The notes: a model not told the origin generated them from the letters alone. DNA of 64,000 nucleotides from Gemmobacter aquatilis (GCF_900110025.1 NZ_FOCE01000004.1:124001-188000), one strand, 5' to 3'. Positions 15,631-24,850 are shown, counted from the first letter of the stretch. Numbers and translations: made by a program.

Positions 15631-16842
15631 ATGACGGTCATCACGACGACGGCGGGGGCTGCCGATCTGCCACGCTATTTTACGCAGGTCTTGCGGGTGC
15701 TGGACCGGCTGCAGATGGGGCGGCTGGAGTTCGTGCTGCCCGACGGGCGGCGCTTTCGCGCCGAAGGGGCGCAGCCGGGGCCGGTGGCCGAGATTAGGGT
15801 GCGCAATGCCGATGTGTTTTCGCGGCTGGTGCGCGAGGGCGATCTGGGATTTTGCGATGCCTATCTGGATGGCGACTGGGATACGCCCGATCTGCAGGCC
15901 TTCATGGATCTGGTGCAGGCGCCGCCGAACAACGCGGTGAATGACGGCTTTCCCGGCATGGGGCTGGTGCGGGCCTACGAGCGGATGCGGCACTGGCTGC
16001 GGTCAAACTCCAAACGGCAGGCGAAGAAGAACATCTCGTATCACTATGATCTGGGGAATGAATTCTACGGCCTGTGGCTGGACGAGACGATGACCTATTC
16101 CAGCGCGATTTTCCGCAGCGGGCAGGAAAGTCTGGAAGCGGCGCAGATCGCCAAATATGCTAGCATGGTGGATCAGATGGGCGCCAAGCCCGGCGATCAT
16201 GTGCTGGAAATCGGCTGTGGTTGGGGGGGCTTTGCCGAATATGCGGCGGGTCAGCGGGGGCTGAAGGTGACTGGCCTGACCATCTCGCGCGAACAGCATG
16301 ACTTTGCGGTGGCGCGACTGGCGCGGGCAGGGCTGAGCGACCGGGTGGAAATCAAGCTGCAGGATTACCGCGACGAACGTGGGCGCTATGACGCCATCGC
16401 CTCGATCGAGATGTTCGAGGCGGTGGGTGAAAAATACTGGCCCACCTATTTCGGAACCTTGCGGGATTGCCTGAAGCCCGGCGCCAATGCCACGCTGCAA
16501 ATCATCACCGTGCCGGAACATCGGTTCCATACCTATCGAAAAACCGTTGATTTCATTCAGAAATATATATTTCCCGGTGGAATGCTGCCCTCGCCCGATG
16601 CGCTGTCGCGCGAGATTGCGGCGGCCGGGTTGGTGCGCAAAGGGTCCATCGAGTTCGGCGAAAGCTACAGTCTGACCCTGCGGCGCTGGTATGACACGTT
16701 CAACGCCCGCTGGCCCGAGGTTGAGCGGCAGGGATTTGATGATCGCTTCCGGCGGATGTGGAATTTCTACCTCACCTCTTGCGCAGGCGCCTTCCACGGC
16801 GGAAACTGCGACGTGACACAGATCACGGTGACGCGGCCCTGA
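15631..16842 (+). CDS. cfa: Cyclopropane-fatty-acyl-phospholipid synthase family methyltransferase
   Basis: A 403-residue SAM-dependent enzyme that converts unsaturated acyl chains of membrane phospholipids to cyclopropane rings. The SAM site is VLEIGCGWGG (191-200). ISYHYDLGNEFYGLWLDE (135-152) is the family substrate/bicarbonate region, and EMFEAVGEKYWPTYF follows the motif order of CFA synthases. GGAGG at 15620-15624 fixes the ATG at 15631. A start codon further upstream in frame would only overlap the photolyase end. CFA formation is often linked to stress survival. Confidence 0.92.
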   Translation: MTVITTTAGAADLPRYFTQVLRVLDRLQMGRLEFVLPDGRRFRAEGAQPGPVAEIRVRNADVFSRLVREGDLGFCDAYLDGDWDTPDLQAFMDLVQAPPNNAVNDGFPGMGLVRAYERMRHWLRSNSKRQAKKNISYHYDLGNEFYGLWLDETMTYSSAIFRSGQESLEAAQIAKYASMVDQMGAKPGDHVLEIGCGWGGFAEYAAGQRGLKVTGLTISREQHDFAVARLARAGLSDRVEIKLQDYRDERGRYDAIASIEMFEAVGEKYWPTYFGTLRDCLKPGANATLQIITVPEHRFHTYRKTVDFIQKYIFPGGMLPSPDALSREIAAAGLVRKGSIEFGESYSLTLRRWYDTFNARWPEVERQGFDDRFRRMWNFYLTSCAGAFHGGNCDVTQITVTRP

Positions 16843-16866
16843 AGCCGCGCGAGGATAGGACAGGCC

Positions 16867-17307
16867 ATGCCGACAGCGGGCAAGCTGGTAGGGGCGCTGC
16901 TTTTTGCAGTGCTGGGATATGTAACGGCAGAGGTGTTCAAACCGGGGATGCCACCGGGCACGGCGTTCGGCTATTTCAGCTTCATCTGTGCCGGGTTGGG
17001 CGCCCTGTGTGGCTGGCTGGTGATGGGCAAGCGCGCCGGGATGAACTTTGCCGGGGTATTCAGTGCCGGGTTACAGACGGCGCTGGTGCTGGCTTTCGCG
17101 GCGCTGTTCGGGTTTTCGACCTATCTGATGATCGGAAAGTCGCTGCGCAAACTGTATGACGGGCCGTTCGAGGCGGTGATCGGGATTTTCGAGCTGATGA
17201 TTGAACATGGGGTGCTGATGCTGACGCCGCCTGTGCTGATGGCGTTGCTGATCGGCGGGCCGGTCTGTGGTGTGATCACGGGCTGGTTCGGGCGGCGGTG
17301 GTCGTGA
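16867..17307 (+). CDS. trgA: TrgA family membrane protein (tellurite resistance associated)
   Basis: A 146-residue integral membrane protein with about four hydrophobic segments (near residues 5-22, 35-55, 65-90, 115-140). Length and the paired gene match TrgA from the Rhodobacter sphaeroides trgAB tellurite-resistance locus. The last base of its stop is the first base of the next ATG (TGATG), so trgA and trgB are translationally coupled. The molecular role is unknown; the resistance association comes from the published locus and not from a motif. Confidence 0.85.
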   Translation: MPTAGKLVGALLFAVLGYVTAEVFKPGMPPGTAFGYFSFICAGLGALCGWLVMGKRAGMNFAGVFSAGLQTALVLAFAALFGFSTYLMIGKSLRKLYDGPFEAVIGIFELMIEHGVLMLTPPVLMALLIGGPVCGVITGWFGRRWS

Positions 17308-18416
17308 TGGCTGCGTTCTTTTACGGCACACTATGCGATGATGCCCTGCTGGAAACAGTTCTGGGGCGCAAAGTGGAGGTGGTCGGTGCACGCCTGCCGG
17401 ACCACAAGGTCTTGTGGTCTGATCAGGGGGCGTGGCCGGTTCTGGTAGGGGCGCCGGGCGCGCAGGCGCCGGGGCTGGTGCTGGAGGACGTGACCGACGC
17501 GGATCTGGAACGGCTGGATTTCTACGAGGCGGTGTTCGGCTATGGGCGGCGCGAGGCGCTGGTCGAGGTGGCGGGGACGGCGCAGGTGGCGCGGCTCTGG
17601 CTGCCGGATCAGGTGGGCGCGGGGGCGGGTGACTGGAGCCTTGCGGACTGGCAGCGTGACTGGGGGGCAGTGGCGGTGGCCACGGCAGGCGATGTCATGG
17701 CGCTGCGGTGGCAGCATGATCCGGCGGCGATCGGGCGGCGCTATCGGCAGATGCTGGTGCGAGGGGCAAGCCGGGTGCGCGCAGCCGCATCGGCGCCAAC
17801 AACGCTGCGGCGGCGTGCCGAGCCGGGCGATGTGGTGGTGGAGCAGCTGCGCCAGCCCTATGGGCATTTTTTTGCGGTAGAAGAATACGATATGCGATTC
17901 CGCCGCTTCGATGGCGGGATGAGTGAGCAGATCAACCGGGCGGTGTTCCTGTCGGGGGATGCGGTGACGGTGCTGCCCTATGATCCGATGCGCGACCGGG
18001 TGTTGCTGGTGGAGCAGTTCCGGGCGGCGGTCTTTGGCCGGGGAGATGCCCAGCCTTGGCAGTTGGAGGCGATTGCCGGACGGATTGACCCCGACGAGGG
18101 CCCCGAACAGGCGGCACGGCGCGAGGCGGTGGAAGAAGCGGGGCTGGAATTGGGGGCGCTGGAATTTGTCGCCCGGTTCTATCCGTCGCCGGGGGCGAAG
18201 AGCGAATATCTTTATAGCTACGTGGCGCTGTGCGATCTGCCGGACGGGGTGGAGGGTGTGTTTGGCGTGGAGTCGGAGGCCGAGGATATTCGCGGTCATC
18301 TGGTTGGTTTTGCAGAGTTTATCGCGATGGTCTCCTCGGGCGAGATCGAGAACGGGCCGCTGTTGGTGACGGCCTTGTGGTTGCAGCGCGAGCGGGGGCG
18401 GTTGCGCGGGATGTGA
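17307..18416 (+). CDS. trgB: TrgB: gamma-glutamylcyclotransferase-like plus NUDIX hydrolase fusion
   Basis: A 369-residue two-domain protein. Residues about 1-135 resemble the AIG2/GGCT fold (FFYGTLCDDALLETVLGR, then DLERLDFYEAVFGYGRR). Residues about 190-360 are an ADP-ribose pyrophosphatase type NUDIX domain whose box is carried by AGRIDPDEGPEQAARREA and the following VEEAG. The NUDIX part would hydrolyse nucleoside diphosphate derivatives such as ADP-ribose. ATG at 17307 overlaps the trgA stop; an in-frame GTG at 17298 is less likely. It is convergent with the LysR gene 8 bp away. Confidence 0.87.
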   Translation: MAAFFYGTLCDDALLETVLGRKVEVVGARLPDHKVLWSDQGAWPVLVGAPGAQAPGLVLEDVTDADLERLDFYEAVFGYGRREALVEVAGTAQVARLWLPDQVGAGAGDWSLADWQRDWGAVAVATAGDVMALRWQHDPAAIGRRYRQMLVRGASRVRAAASAPTTLRRRAEPGDVVVEQLRQPYGHFFAVEEYDMRFRRFDGGMSEQINRAVFLSGDAVTVLPYDPMRDRVLLVEQFRAAVFGRGDAQPWQLEAIAGRIDPDEGPEQAARREAVEEAGLELGALEFVARFYPSPGAKSEYLYSYVALCDLPDGVEGVFGVESEAEDIRGHLVGFAEFIAMVSSGEIENGPLLVTALWLQRERGRLRGM

Positions 18417-18423
18417 AGGGGCA

Positions 18424-19383
18424 TCAGGGGCCGTAGGTGCGCTGATCCATCGGGGTTTCGGCGATAAGCGTTTGAATAAGCTCGATAAAGGCAGATTCGG
18501 CGCGGTTGCGGCGGGCCTTGGGGTTGATCGCCAGATGCACGTCGATGGCGGGCGGCGCGGCATAGGGGGGCAGCCGCCAGAGCTTGTGGGTGGCAATGTC
18601 ATCCTCCACCACATGCAGGGGCAGGGGGCCGATGCCGAGGCCTGCGGCGATCATGCGGCGGACCTCTTCCAGATGGGTGGACTGGCCGATTACCTGAGCC
18701 TCCAGCCCGGCTTTGCGGCGCAGTTCGGTGACGGCAGAGAGGGCATCGCCCATGCGGTCGGTCTGGAAACTGACGGCGGCATGGCCGCGCAGGTCTGACA
18801 AGGACAGCTTTTTGCGACCGAACAGAGGATGGGGTGGGCCGCAGAACAGGCCGAAAAATTCCTTATAGAAAACAGTTGTTTGAAGGTGAATTTGCGGGGC
18901 GGACAGCAGGCAGATGGCGAGGCTGGCCTGACCTTCGGCGACACGGGTCAGCGCCTCGCGCGAGGGCAGGATGTCGATGGACAGCGTGGCCTTGGGGTAG
19001 CGGCTGTGGAAGCGGCGCAGCGCTTCGTCCAGCAGGGGGGAGACGACGTGCGAGGCCAGCGCAAGGGTGACCTCGCCCGAGATTTCGCCTGCCACCTCGG
19101 CCATGGACATGGCGGCGCGCAGGATGGCCGCGCGGACCTCGCGCGCCTCGGACAGCAGGGCAAGACCTTGGGATGTCAGGGAAAATTCACCCGGCGCGCG
19201 GTCGATCAGCCGGTGGCCGACGCGATCTTCCAGCCGTTTCAGCGCCTGTGAGACCGAGGGTTGTTTCAGCCCCAATCGGGTTGCGGCGCCGGTGACAGAA
19301 CCGGCTTCGGCCAGCGCGAGAAAGACCCGCAGCAGGTTCCAATCCAGATCGCGGGCGAGTTTTTCGGCGGGACTGAGGCGCAT
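18424..19383 (-). CDS. LysR-family transcriptional regulator
   Basis: A 319-residue LysR regulator: winged HTH at about residues 14-72 (LRVFLALAEAGSVTGAATRLGLKQ is split here only by the turn) and a periplasmic-binding-like effector domain from about 95 to 300. It is divergent from a four-gene catabolic operon whose first start is 130 bp away, and a perfect 9-bp inverted repeat lies between them. By family logic it activates that operon in response to a pathway intermediate and represses itself. Confidence 0.93.
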   Translation of the reverse strand: MRLSPAEKLARDLDWNLLRVFLALAEAGSVTGAATRLGLKQPSVSQALKRLEDRVGHRLIDRAPGEFSLTSQGLALLSEAREVRAAILRAAMSMAEVAGEISGEVTLALASHVVSPLLDEALRRFHSRYPKATLSIDILPSREALTRVAEGQASLAICLLSAPQIHLQTTVFYKEFFGLFCGPPHPLFGRKKLSLSDLRGHAAVSFQTDRMGDALSAVTELRRKAGLEAQVIGQSTHLEEVRRMIAAGLGIGPLPLHVVEDDIATHKLWRLPPYAAPPAIDVHLAINPKARRNRAESAFIELIQTLIAETPMDQRTYGP

Positions 19384-19444
19384 GACCCATTGATAGGATC
19401 AATGGGAAAGATTTCAACTATCTATTTTGTGCATGGGCACCTGT

Positions 19445-19474
19445 GGTGCACAGTGCGTACACCCCCTGTGCACC
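19445..19474. promoter_or_regulatory. Inverted-repeat operator between LysR gene and aminotransferase operon
   Basis: GGTGCACAG (19445-19453) and CTGTGCACC (19466-19474) are perfect reverse complements separated by 12 bp, in the 129-bp divergent gap. A further half copy (TGTGCA) lies at about 19430. This is the likely LysR binding site. Confidence 0.65.
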
Positions 19475-19512
19475 CCCTGTCGTGCGCGGATTTTGCAGCC
19501 CCGGAGCCTGAC

Positions 19513-20844
19513 ATGAGCCATCTGTTCTACCTTTCGACCGCCAAGCGCCCGGTGCTGGATCGCGCCGAAGGCATCTATATGTGGGACCGCGACGGGCGGC
19601 GGTTCATCGACGGATCGTCGGGGGCGATGGTCAGCAATATCGGGCACTCCAACCCGGCAGTGCTGGCGGCGATGCGGGCGCAGATGGAGAAATCGACCTT
19701 CGGCTATCGGCTGCATTTCGAGACGGAACCGGGCGAGGCGCTGGCGGCCAAGGTGGCGGCGCTGTGCCCGGCGGGGCTGGACAAGGTGTTCTTCGTCTCT
19801 GGCGGGTCGGAGGCGGTGGAAAGTGCGATGAAGCTGGCGCGGCAATATGCGGTGGTGCGGGGTCAGGCGAGCCGGTGGAAGGTGATCTCGCGCTTTCCGT
19901 CTTACCATGGGTCCACGCTGGGGGCGCTGTCGGTGACCGGCTATGACCCGCTGACCGACCCGTTCAAGCCGATGATGGTGGCGATGCCGAAGATCCCGGC
20001 GCCGCGCGCTTATCTGGACGGGCTGGATATGGACGACCCGGCGACCGGCGCGCATTACGCCGCGATGCTGGAGGCGCAGATTCTGGCGGAGGGGCCGGAA
20101 ACCGTTCTGGCCTTCATCCACGAGCCGGTGGGCGGGGCTTCGACCGGGGCGCTGGTGCCGCCGGTGGGCTATATGCAGGCGGTGCGCGAAATTTGCGACA
20201 AATACGGTGTGCTGCTGATCCATGACGAGGTGATGAGCGGCGGCGGCCGGGTGGGCACCTTTCTGGGCGGTGATCTGTGGGGGGTGGTGCCCGACATCGT
20301 GGCAATCTCCAAAGGGTTTGGCGCGGGCTATGTGCCGCTGGGGGCGATGGTGGCGCCGTCCTGGATGGTGGATGCGGTGCAGGCGGCGGGCGGCTTCTTG
20401 CACGGGCATACCTATGCGGGCAATCCGCTGGCCTGTGCGGCGGGGCTGGCGGTGCTGGAGGAGATCGGGCGCTGCGATCTGATGGGCAATGCGGCGCGGG
20501 TGGGGGCGGTGCTGAAGGCGCGGCTGAAAGCCCTGATGCAGCGCTATGGATTCATCGGCGATGTGCGGGGCGAGGGGTTGTTGCTGGCCTTTGAGCTGGT
20601 GGCGGACCGCGAGACGATGGCGCCGCTGCCTGCCGCGATGAAGGCCTTTGATACGCTGGTGGAGCTGGCCTATGCGGAACAGTTGATCATCTATGCGCGG
20701 CGCACGCGGGGTGGATATGCGGGGGACCATTTCCTCGTCTGCCCGCCGATGATCACCACCGAGGCGCAGGTGGACGAGATCATGGAGAAGCTGACGCGGG
20801 CTCTGGATCGGTTCGCGGCGGATCATGCGGCGGTGCTGGCATGA
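19513..20844 (+). CDS. Class III (omega) aminotransferase
   Basis: A 443-residue PLP aminotransferase acting on a terminal amine. Lys267 in AISKGFGAGYVPLGAM is the Schiff-base lysine, Asp238 in IHDEVMSG binds the PLP nitrogen, and SGGSEAVESAMKLAR (96-110) is the phosphate-binding loop. ATG at 19513 is chosen because the family-typical FYLSTAKRPVL start follows; the frame opens further upstream through the regulatory gap. It is first gene of an operon with ATGA-type couplings to the BKACE gene. Substrate is unknown; beta-alanine, a diamine or an acetylated polyamine are candidates. Confidence 0.92.
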   Translation: MSHLFYLSTAKRPVLDRAEGIYMWDRDGRRFIDGSSGAMVSNIGHSNPAVLAAMRAQMEKSTFGYRLHFETEPGEALAAKVAALCPAGLDKVFFVSGGSEAVESAMKLARQYAVVRGQASRWKVISRFPSYHGSTLGALSVTGYDPLTDPFKPMMVAMPKIPAPRAYLDGLDMDDPATGAHYAAMLEAQILAEGPETVLAFIHEPVGGASTGALVPPVGYMQAVREICDKYGVLLIHDEVMSGGGRVGTFLGGDLWGVVPDIVAISKGFGAGYVPLGAMVAPSWMVDAVQAAGGFLHGHTYAGNPLACAAGLAVLEEIGRCDLMGNAARVGAVLKARLKALMQRYGFIGDVRGEGLLLAFELVADRETMAPLPAAMKAFDTLVELAYAEQLIIYARRTRGGYAGDHFLVCPPMITTEAQVDEIMEKLTRALDRFAADHAAVLA

Positions 20845-21755
20845 AGATCGTCATTTCCTGCGCGATCACCGGGTCGATCCATACGCCCTCGATGTCACCC
20901 TGGCTGCCCTTCGCGCCGCAGGACATTGCGGCGCAGGCGATCGGGGCGGCGCAGGCCGGGGCGGCGGTGCTGCATCTTCATGCGCGCGATCCGCTGGACG
21001 GGCGACCCTCGGGCGCGGTGGATCACTGGCGGGGGTTCTTGCCCACGATTGCGGCGGGCTGTGATGCGGTGGTGAACATGACCACCGGCGGATCGGCGGT
21101 GATGACGCTGGAAGAGCGGCTGGCGGCGCCGATGGCCTTTGCACCCGAGATGTGCAGCCTGAACATGGGGTCGATGAACTTTGCGCTGTATCCGATGGCA
21201 GCGAAGGCGCGGGACTGGCGGTTCGGCTGGGAAGAGCCGTTTCTGCGCGGCACCGATGATCTGGTGTTCAAGAACACCCCGCGCGACATTGAAGGCGTTT
21301 TGCGGATCATGGGGGCAGAACGGGGCGCGCGGTTCGAGTTTGAATGCTACGAGGTGGGGCATCTGTACATGCTGCGGCATTTCGTGGATCGCGGGCTGAT
21401 TGCCGGGCCGATCTTCCTGCAATTCGTGATGGGGGTTCTGGGGGGCATTGCGGCAGAGCCGGAGCATCTGGTGCATATGAAGGCGACGGCAGAGCGGCTG
21501 TTTGACCGGTTCGAGTGGTCGGTGCTGGCGGCGGGGCGGCGGCAGATGGAGTTTGCGGCGATGGCGGCGGCGATGGGCGGGCATGTGCGGGTGGGGTTGG
21601 AGGACAACCTCTATCTCGGCAAGGGCGTGCTGGCGAAAAGCAATGCCGAACAGGTGGCGAAGGTGCGCGGGATTGTGGAGGCGCTGGGGCGCGCGGTGGC
21701 AACGCCAGACGAGGCGCGGGCACTGCTGGGGCTGAAGGGCCGGGTGGCGTTTTGA
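20841..21755 (+). CDS. BKACE-family beta-keto acid cleavage enzyme (DUF849)
   Basis: A 304-residue TIM-barrel enzyme of the 3-keto-5-aminohexanoate cleavage family. These zinc enzymes react a beta-keto acid with acetyl-CoA to give acetoacetate and a shorter CoA thioester. The zinc motif is His45-x-His47 in LHLHARD; NMTTGGS (about 79-85) and RVGLEDNLYL near residue 250 are other family signatures. It overlaps the aminotransferase stop (ATGA). Family members differ widely in substrate, so only the reaction class is claimed. Confidence 0.92.
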   Translation: MKIVISCAITGSIHTPSMSPWLPFAPQDIAAQAIGAAQAGAAVLHLHARDPLDGRPSGAVDHWRGFLPTIAAGCDAVVNMTTGGSAVMTLEERLAAPMAFAPEMCSLNMGSMNFALYPMAAKARDWRFGWEEPFLRGTDDLVFKNTPRDIEGVLRIMGAERGARFEFECYEVGHLYMLRHFVDRGLIAGPIFLQFVMGVLGGIAAEPEHLVHMKATAERLFDRFEWSVLAAGRRQMEFAAMAAAMGGHVRVGLEDNLYLGKGVLAKSNAEQVAKVRGIVEALGRAVATPDEARALLGLKGRVAF

Positions 21756-22195
21756 TCCGGGTGGCGGGGGTTGCGGATGCGGCGGCGGTGACGGCAGCGC
21801 TGCGGCAGTTGGCCGGGGCGATGGGCGACCCGTTCCGCAGCGATCTGGCGCAGGTGGAGCGGGCGCTGGCCTGTGGCGCGGTGCGGGCGGTGCTGGCGGG
21901 GGATCAGGGGGTGGCGCTGTGGTCGCCTTTCCTGTCCACCACGCGGGGGGCGATGGGCGCCTATGTCAGCGATCTGTGGGTGGCCGAAACTGCGCGCGGG
22001 CAGGGCCTGGGTGGGGCGCTGCTGGCGGCGGTGCGCGATGCGGCGGCGGCAGAGTTCGGCCGCGTGTTCCTGCGGCTGTCGGTCTATGACGACAATGGCG
22101 GGGCGCGGGCGTTCTATGAGCGGCTGGGCTTTGCCGGCAAGGCGGGCGAGATCTGGTTGACGCTGGAAGGTGTGGCATTGGAGGCATTGGCATGA
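21752..22195 (+). CDS. GNAT-family N-acetyltransferase
   Basis: A 147-residue acetyltransferase. The acetyl-CoA loop is ETARGQGLGGALL (about 84-96), preceded by the core strand YVSDLWV and followed by NGGARAFYERLGF. The start is a TTG that overlaps the BKACE stop (TTGA); no ATG fits and a longer frame only shadows the upstream gene. Together with a deacetylase as the next gene this suggests an acetylate-process-deacetylate scheme for an amine substrate. Confidence 0.85.
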   Translation: MIRVAGVADAAAVTAALRQLAGAMGDPFRSDLAQVERALACGAVRAVLAGDQGVALWSPFLSTTRGAMGAYVSDLWVAETARGQGLGGALLAAVRDAAAAEFGRVFLRLSVYDDNGGARAFYERLGFAGKAGEIWLTLEGVALEALA

Positions 22196-23208
22196 GGGCG
22201 TTTCTGGACGCGCGGCAGGCGGGGCATGACCCGCAGATGTTCATGGCGAACGGGGTGATGCTGCCCAACCCCGAAAAGCCCGAACGCATCGCGGTGCTGC
22301 GTGCGGGGGCCGAGGCGGCGGGCGCGGTGTTCGAGCCGCCGCGCGATTTTGGCATGGGGCCGATTGCGGCGGTGCATACGGCGGAATACCTGACCTTTCT
22401 GGAAACCATCCATCCGCGCTGGAAGCGGATCGAGGGCGCGGCGGAAGAGGTGATCCCCAATATCCACCCCGACCGGCGGCAGGCGAATTATCCGAAATCG
22501 GCGGTGGGGCAGGCGGGCTATCATCAGGCGGACACGGCCTGCCCGATCGCCTCGGGCACCTGGGCTGCGGCCTATTGGTCGGCCCAGAGCGCGCTTTCTG
22601 CCGCCGAGGCGGTGGCGGGCGGGGCGGGCGCCGCCTATGCGCTGTGCCGCCCGCCGGGGCATCATGCCTTTGCCGATCTGGCGGGGGGGTTCTGTTTTCT
22701 CAACAATTCCGGCATCGCGGCGGAGTGGTTGCGCGCGCGCGGGTTGCGACCGGCGATTCTGGATGTGGATGTGCATCACGGCAATGGCACGCAGGGCCTG
22801 TTCTATACGCGCGGCGATGTGTTGACCGTCAGCCTTCATGCCGACCCGGAGCGGTTCTACCCGTTCTTCTGGGGTGCCGCGCAAGAGCGGGGCGAGGGCG
22901 CGGGGCTGGGCTTCAACCTGAACCTGCCACTGGCGCGGGGCACGGATGACGCGGGCTATCTGGCGGCGCTGGGCACGGCGTTGCAGCGGATACGGTCGTT
23001 CGGGGCGGATGTGGTGGTGGTGGCGCTGGGCTTGGATGCGCATGAGGACGACCCGTTTCAGGGGCTGCGGGTGACGACCGAAGGGTTCACGCGGATTGCG
23101 GCGGCGATTGCCGGGCTGGGCCTGCCGGTGCTGGTGGTGCAGGAGGGCGGCTATCTGCAACCGGCGCTGGGGGGGAATTTGACGGCGTTTTTGCGCGGGT
23201 TGGGCTGA
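22192..23208 (+). CDS. Histone deacetylase superfamily amidohydrolase, acetylpolyamine amidohydrolase-like
   Basis: A 338-residue zinc amidohydrolase. Tandem His157-His158 (RPPGHHAF) and the zinc motif D191-V-D193-V-H195-H196 (LDVDVHHGNGTQ) are intact, and GLDAHEDDP supplies the distal aspartate. The N-terminal loop LPNPEKPERI is typical of bacterial acetylpolyamine amidohydrolases, which remove acetyl groups from acetylated spermidine, putrescine or cadaverine. It overlaps the GNAT gene by 4 bp (ATGA) and closes the operon. Confidence 0.9.
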   Translation: MRAFLDARQAGHDPQMFMANGVMLPNPEKPERIAVLRAGAEAAGAVFEPPRDFGMGPIAAVHTAEYLTFLETIHPRWKRIEGAAEEVIPNIHPDRRQANYPKSAVGQAGYHQADTACPIASGTWAAAYWSAQSALSAAEAVAGGAGAAYALCRPPGHHAFADLAGGFCFLNNSGIAAEWLRARGLRPAILDVDVHHGNGTQGLFYTRGDVLTVSLHADPERFYPFFWGAAQERGEGAGLGFNLNLPLARGTDDAGYLAALGTALQRIRSFGADVVVVALGLDAHEDDPFQGLRVTTEGFTRIAAAIAGLGLPVLVVQEGGYLQPALGGNLTAFLRGLG

Positions 23209-23237
23209 GGCTTTTGGCGGGGCGCCCCCTCACCCTG

Positions 23238-23260
23238 CCCTCTCCCCCAAGGGGAGAGGG
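23238..23260. terminator. Hairpin downstream of the deacetylase operon
   Basis: CCCTCTCCCC-CAA-GGGGAGAGGG is a perfect 10-bp stem. No T-run follows, so it may be an interspersed palindrome instead of a factor-independent terminator. Confidence 0.5.
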
Positions 23261-23396
23261 TGGCGTGGTGCTGGGGCGGGGGTGGTTTGTGCTGCGCGCG
23301 GGGTGTTTCACGCAGTCTGACTGCCATGCGGGCGCTTTCGGGCAAGTCTGCTTAGGAAACGGGCAGGCGACTGGATTCATCCTGAGAAATTCAAGA

Positions 23397-23415
23397 GAAA
23401 AAGTTTCCCCACAGG
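23397..23415 (+). promoter_or_regulatory. Shared methylamine-cluster motif upstream of tmm
   Basis: GAAAAAGTTTCCCCACAGG lies 91 bp before the tmm ATG. The A-tract plus GTTTCYYCACAG core recurs before mgsA and before the APC permease. A TTGACA follows at 23424-23429. Confidence 0.55.
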
Positions 23416-23506
23416 AAGAATATTTGACACGCAATGCGGAATCTTCTTAGCTGGCTGCCAGAACAGGGCCGCGCGAACGTCCCGAATTACCAACAAGGAG
23501 AGCCAC

Positions 23507-24850
23507 ATGACCAAACGAGTCGCCGTCATCGGAGCCGGACCTTCGGGCCTGGCCCAGCTGCGCGCCTTCCAGTCTGCCGCAGCCAAGGGCGCGGAAATCC
23601 CGGAAATCGTCTGTTTTGAAAAGCAGGACAACTGGGGCGGGCTGTGGAATTACACCTGGCGCACGGGTCTGGATGAATATGGCGAGCCGGTGCATTGCTC
23701 GATGTATCGTTACCTGTGGTCGAACGGCCCGAAAGAGGGTCTGGAATTCGCCGATTATTCCTTTGAGGAACATTTCGGCAAGCAGATCGCCAGCTATCCG
23801 CCGCGCGCCGTGCTGTTCGATTATATCGAAGGCCGGGTGAAAAAGGCCGATGTGCGCGACTGGATCCGCTTCCGCCACCCGGTGCGCTTCGTGAAATACA
23901 ACGAGGACAAGGGCAATTTCACCGTCACCGCCCATGACCTGATCAACGATTCGATCTACGAGGAAGAGTTCGACAACGTGGTCTGCGCCTCGGGCCACTT
24001 CTCGACCCCGAATGTGCCGGAATATCCGGGCTTTGACGTGTTCGGCGGCCGGGTGCTGCACGCCCATGACTTCCGCGACGCGATGGAGTTCCACGGCAAG
24101 GACATCCTGCTGCTCGGGTCCAGCTATTCCGCCGAGGACATCGGGTCGCAATGCTGGAAATATGGCGCCAAGTCGATCACCGTGGCCTATCGCAACGCGC
24201 CGATGGGCTTCAACTGGCCCGACAACTGGAAGGAAGTGCCGGCGCTGGTGCGGGTGGATGAAACCACCGCCTATTTTGCCGATGGCACCAGCAAGAAGGT
24301 CGATGCGATCATCCTGTGCACCGGCTACAAGCACCACTTCCCCTTCCTGCCCGATGATCTGCGGCTGAAGACGGCGAACCGGCTGGCGACCGCCGACCTG
24401 TATAAGGGCGTGGTCTGGGTGCATAATCCCAAGCTGTTCTATGTCGGGATGCAGGACCAGTGGTTCACCTTCAACATGTTCGACGCGCAGGCCTGGTGGG
24501 TGCGCGATGCGATCATGGGGCGGATCGCGATTCCCGAGGACAAGGCGGTGCTGCTGAAGGATGTGGAAGACCGCATTGCGGGCGAGGATGCCGGGGCGGA
24601 TGCGCATGACGCGATCCACTATCAGGGCGATTATGTGAAAGAGCTGATCGCGGAAACCGACTATCCGTCGTTTGACGTGGATGGCGCCTGCGAGGCGTTC
24701 TTCGAGTGGAAGGACCACAAGAAGAAAGACATCATGGGCTTCCGCAACCACGCCTACCGTTCGGTCATCACCGGCACCATGGCGCCGATCCACCACACGC
24801 CGTGGAAGGATGCGCTGGAAGACAGCATGGAAAGCTATCTGCGGAACTGA
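23507..24850 (+). CDS. tmm: Trimethylamine monooxygenase
   Basis: A 447-residue flavin monooxygenase converting trimethylamine, NADPH and oxygen to trimethylamine N-oxide. The FAD site is GAGPSG (9-14). The FMO motif F-x-G-x3-H-x3-F spans 179-189, and the NADPH loop is [10 protein letters not shown] (204-213). Tyr207 and Asn73 sit at positions reported as catalytically important in characterised marine Tmm. Length agrees with known Tmm (about 445). A ribosome site (AAGGAG) precedes ATG, and a GC hairpin with T-run follows the stop, so it seems monocistronic. Context with gmaS, mgs, dmm, mgd and tdm makes the specific assignment strong. Confidence 0.95.
   Translation: MTKRVAVIGAGPSGLAQLRAFQSAAAKGAEIPEIVCFEKQDNWGGLWNYTWRTGLDEYGEPVHCSMYRYLWSNGPKEGLEFADYSFEEHFGKQIASYPPRAVLFDYIEGRVKKADVRDWIRFRHPVRFVKYNEDKGNFTVTAHDLINDSIYEEEFDNVVCASGHFSTPNVPEYPGFDVFGGRVLHAHDFRDAMEFHGKDILLLGSSYSAEDIGSQCWKYGAKSITVAYRNAPMGFNWPDNWKEVPALVRVDETTAYFADGTSKKVDAIILCTGYKHHFPFLPDDLRLKTANRLATADLYKGVVWVHNPKLFYVGMQDQWFTFNMFDAQAWWVRDAIMGRIAIPEDKAVLLKDVEDRIAGEDAGADAHDAIHYQGDYVKELIAETDYPSFDVDGACEAFFEWKDHKKKDIMGFRNHAYRSVITGTMAPIHHTPWKDALEDSMESYLRN

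Noticed and set aside
23376-23392. TTCATCCTGAGAAATTC as another dispersed-repeat copy.
   Set aside because: Only the GGATGAA end matches; the RGTATTT core is missing and no GC-rich block is attached.
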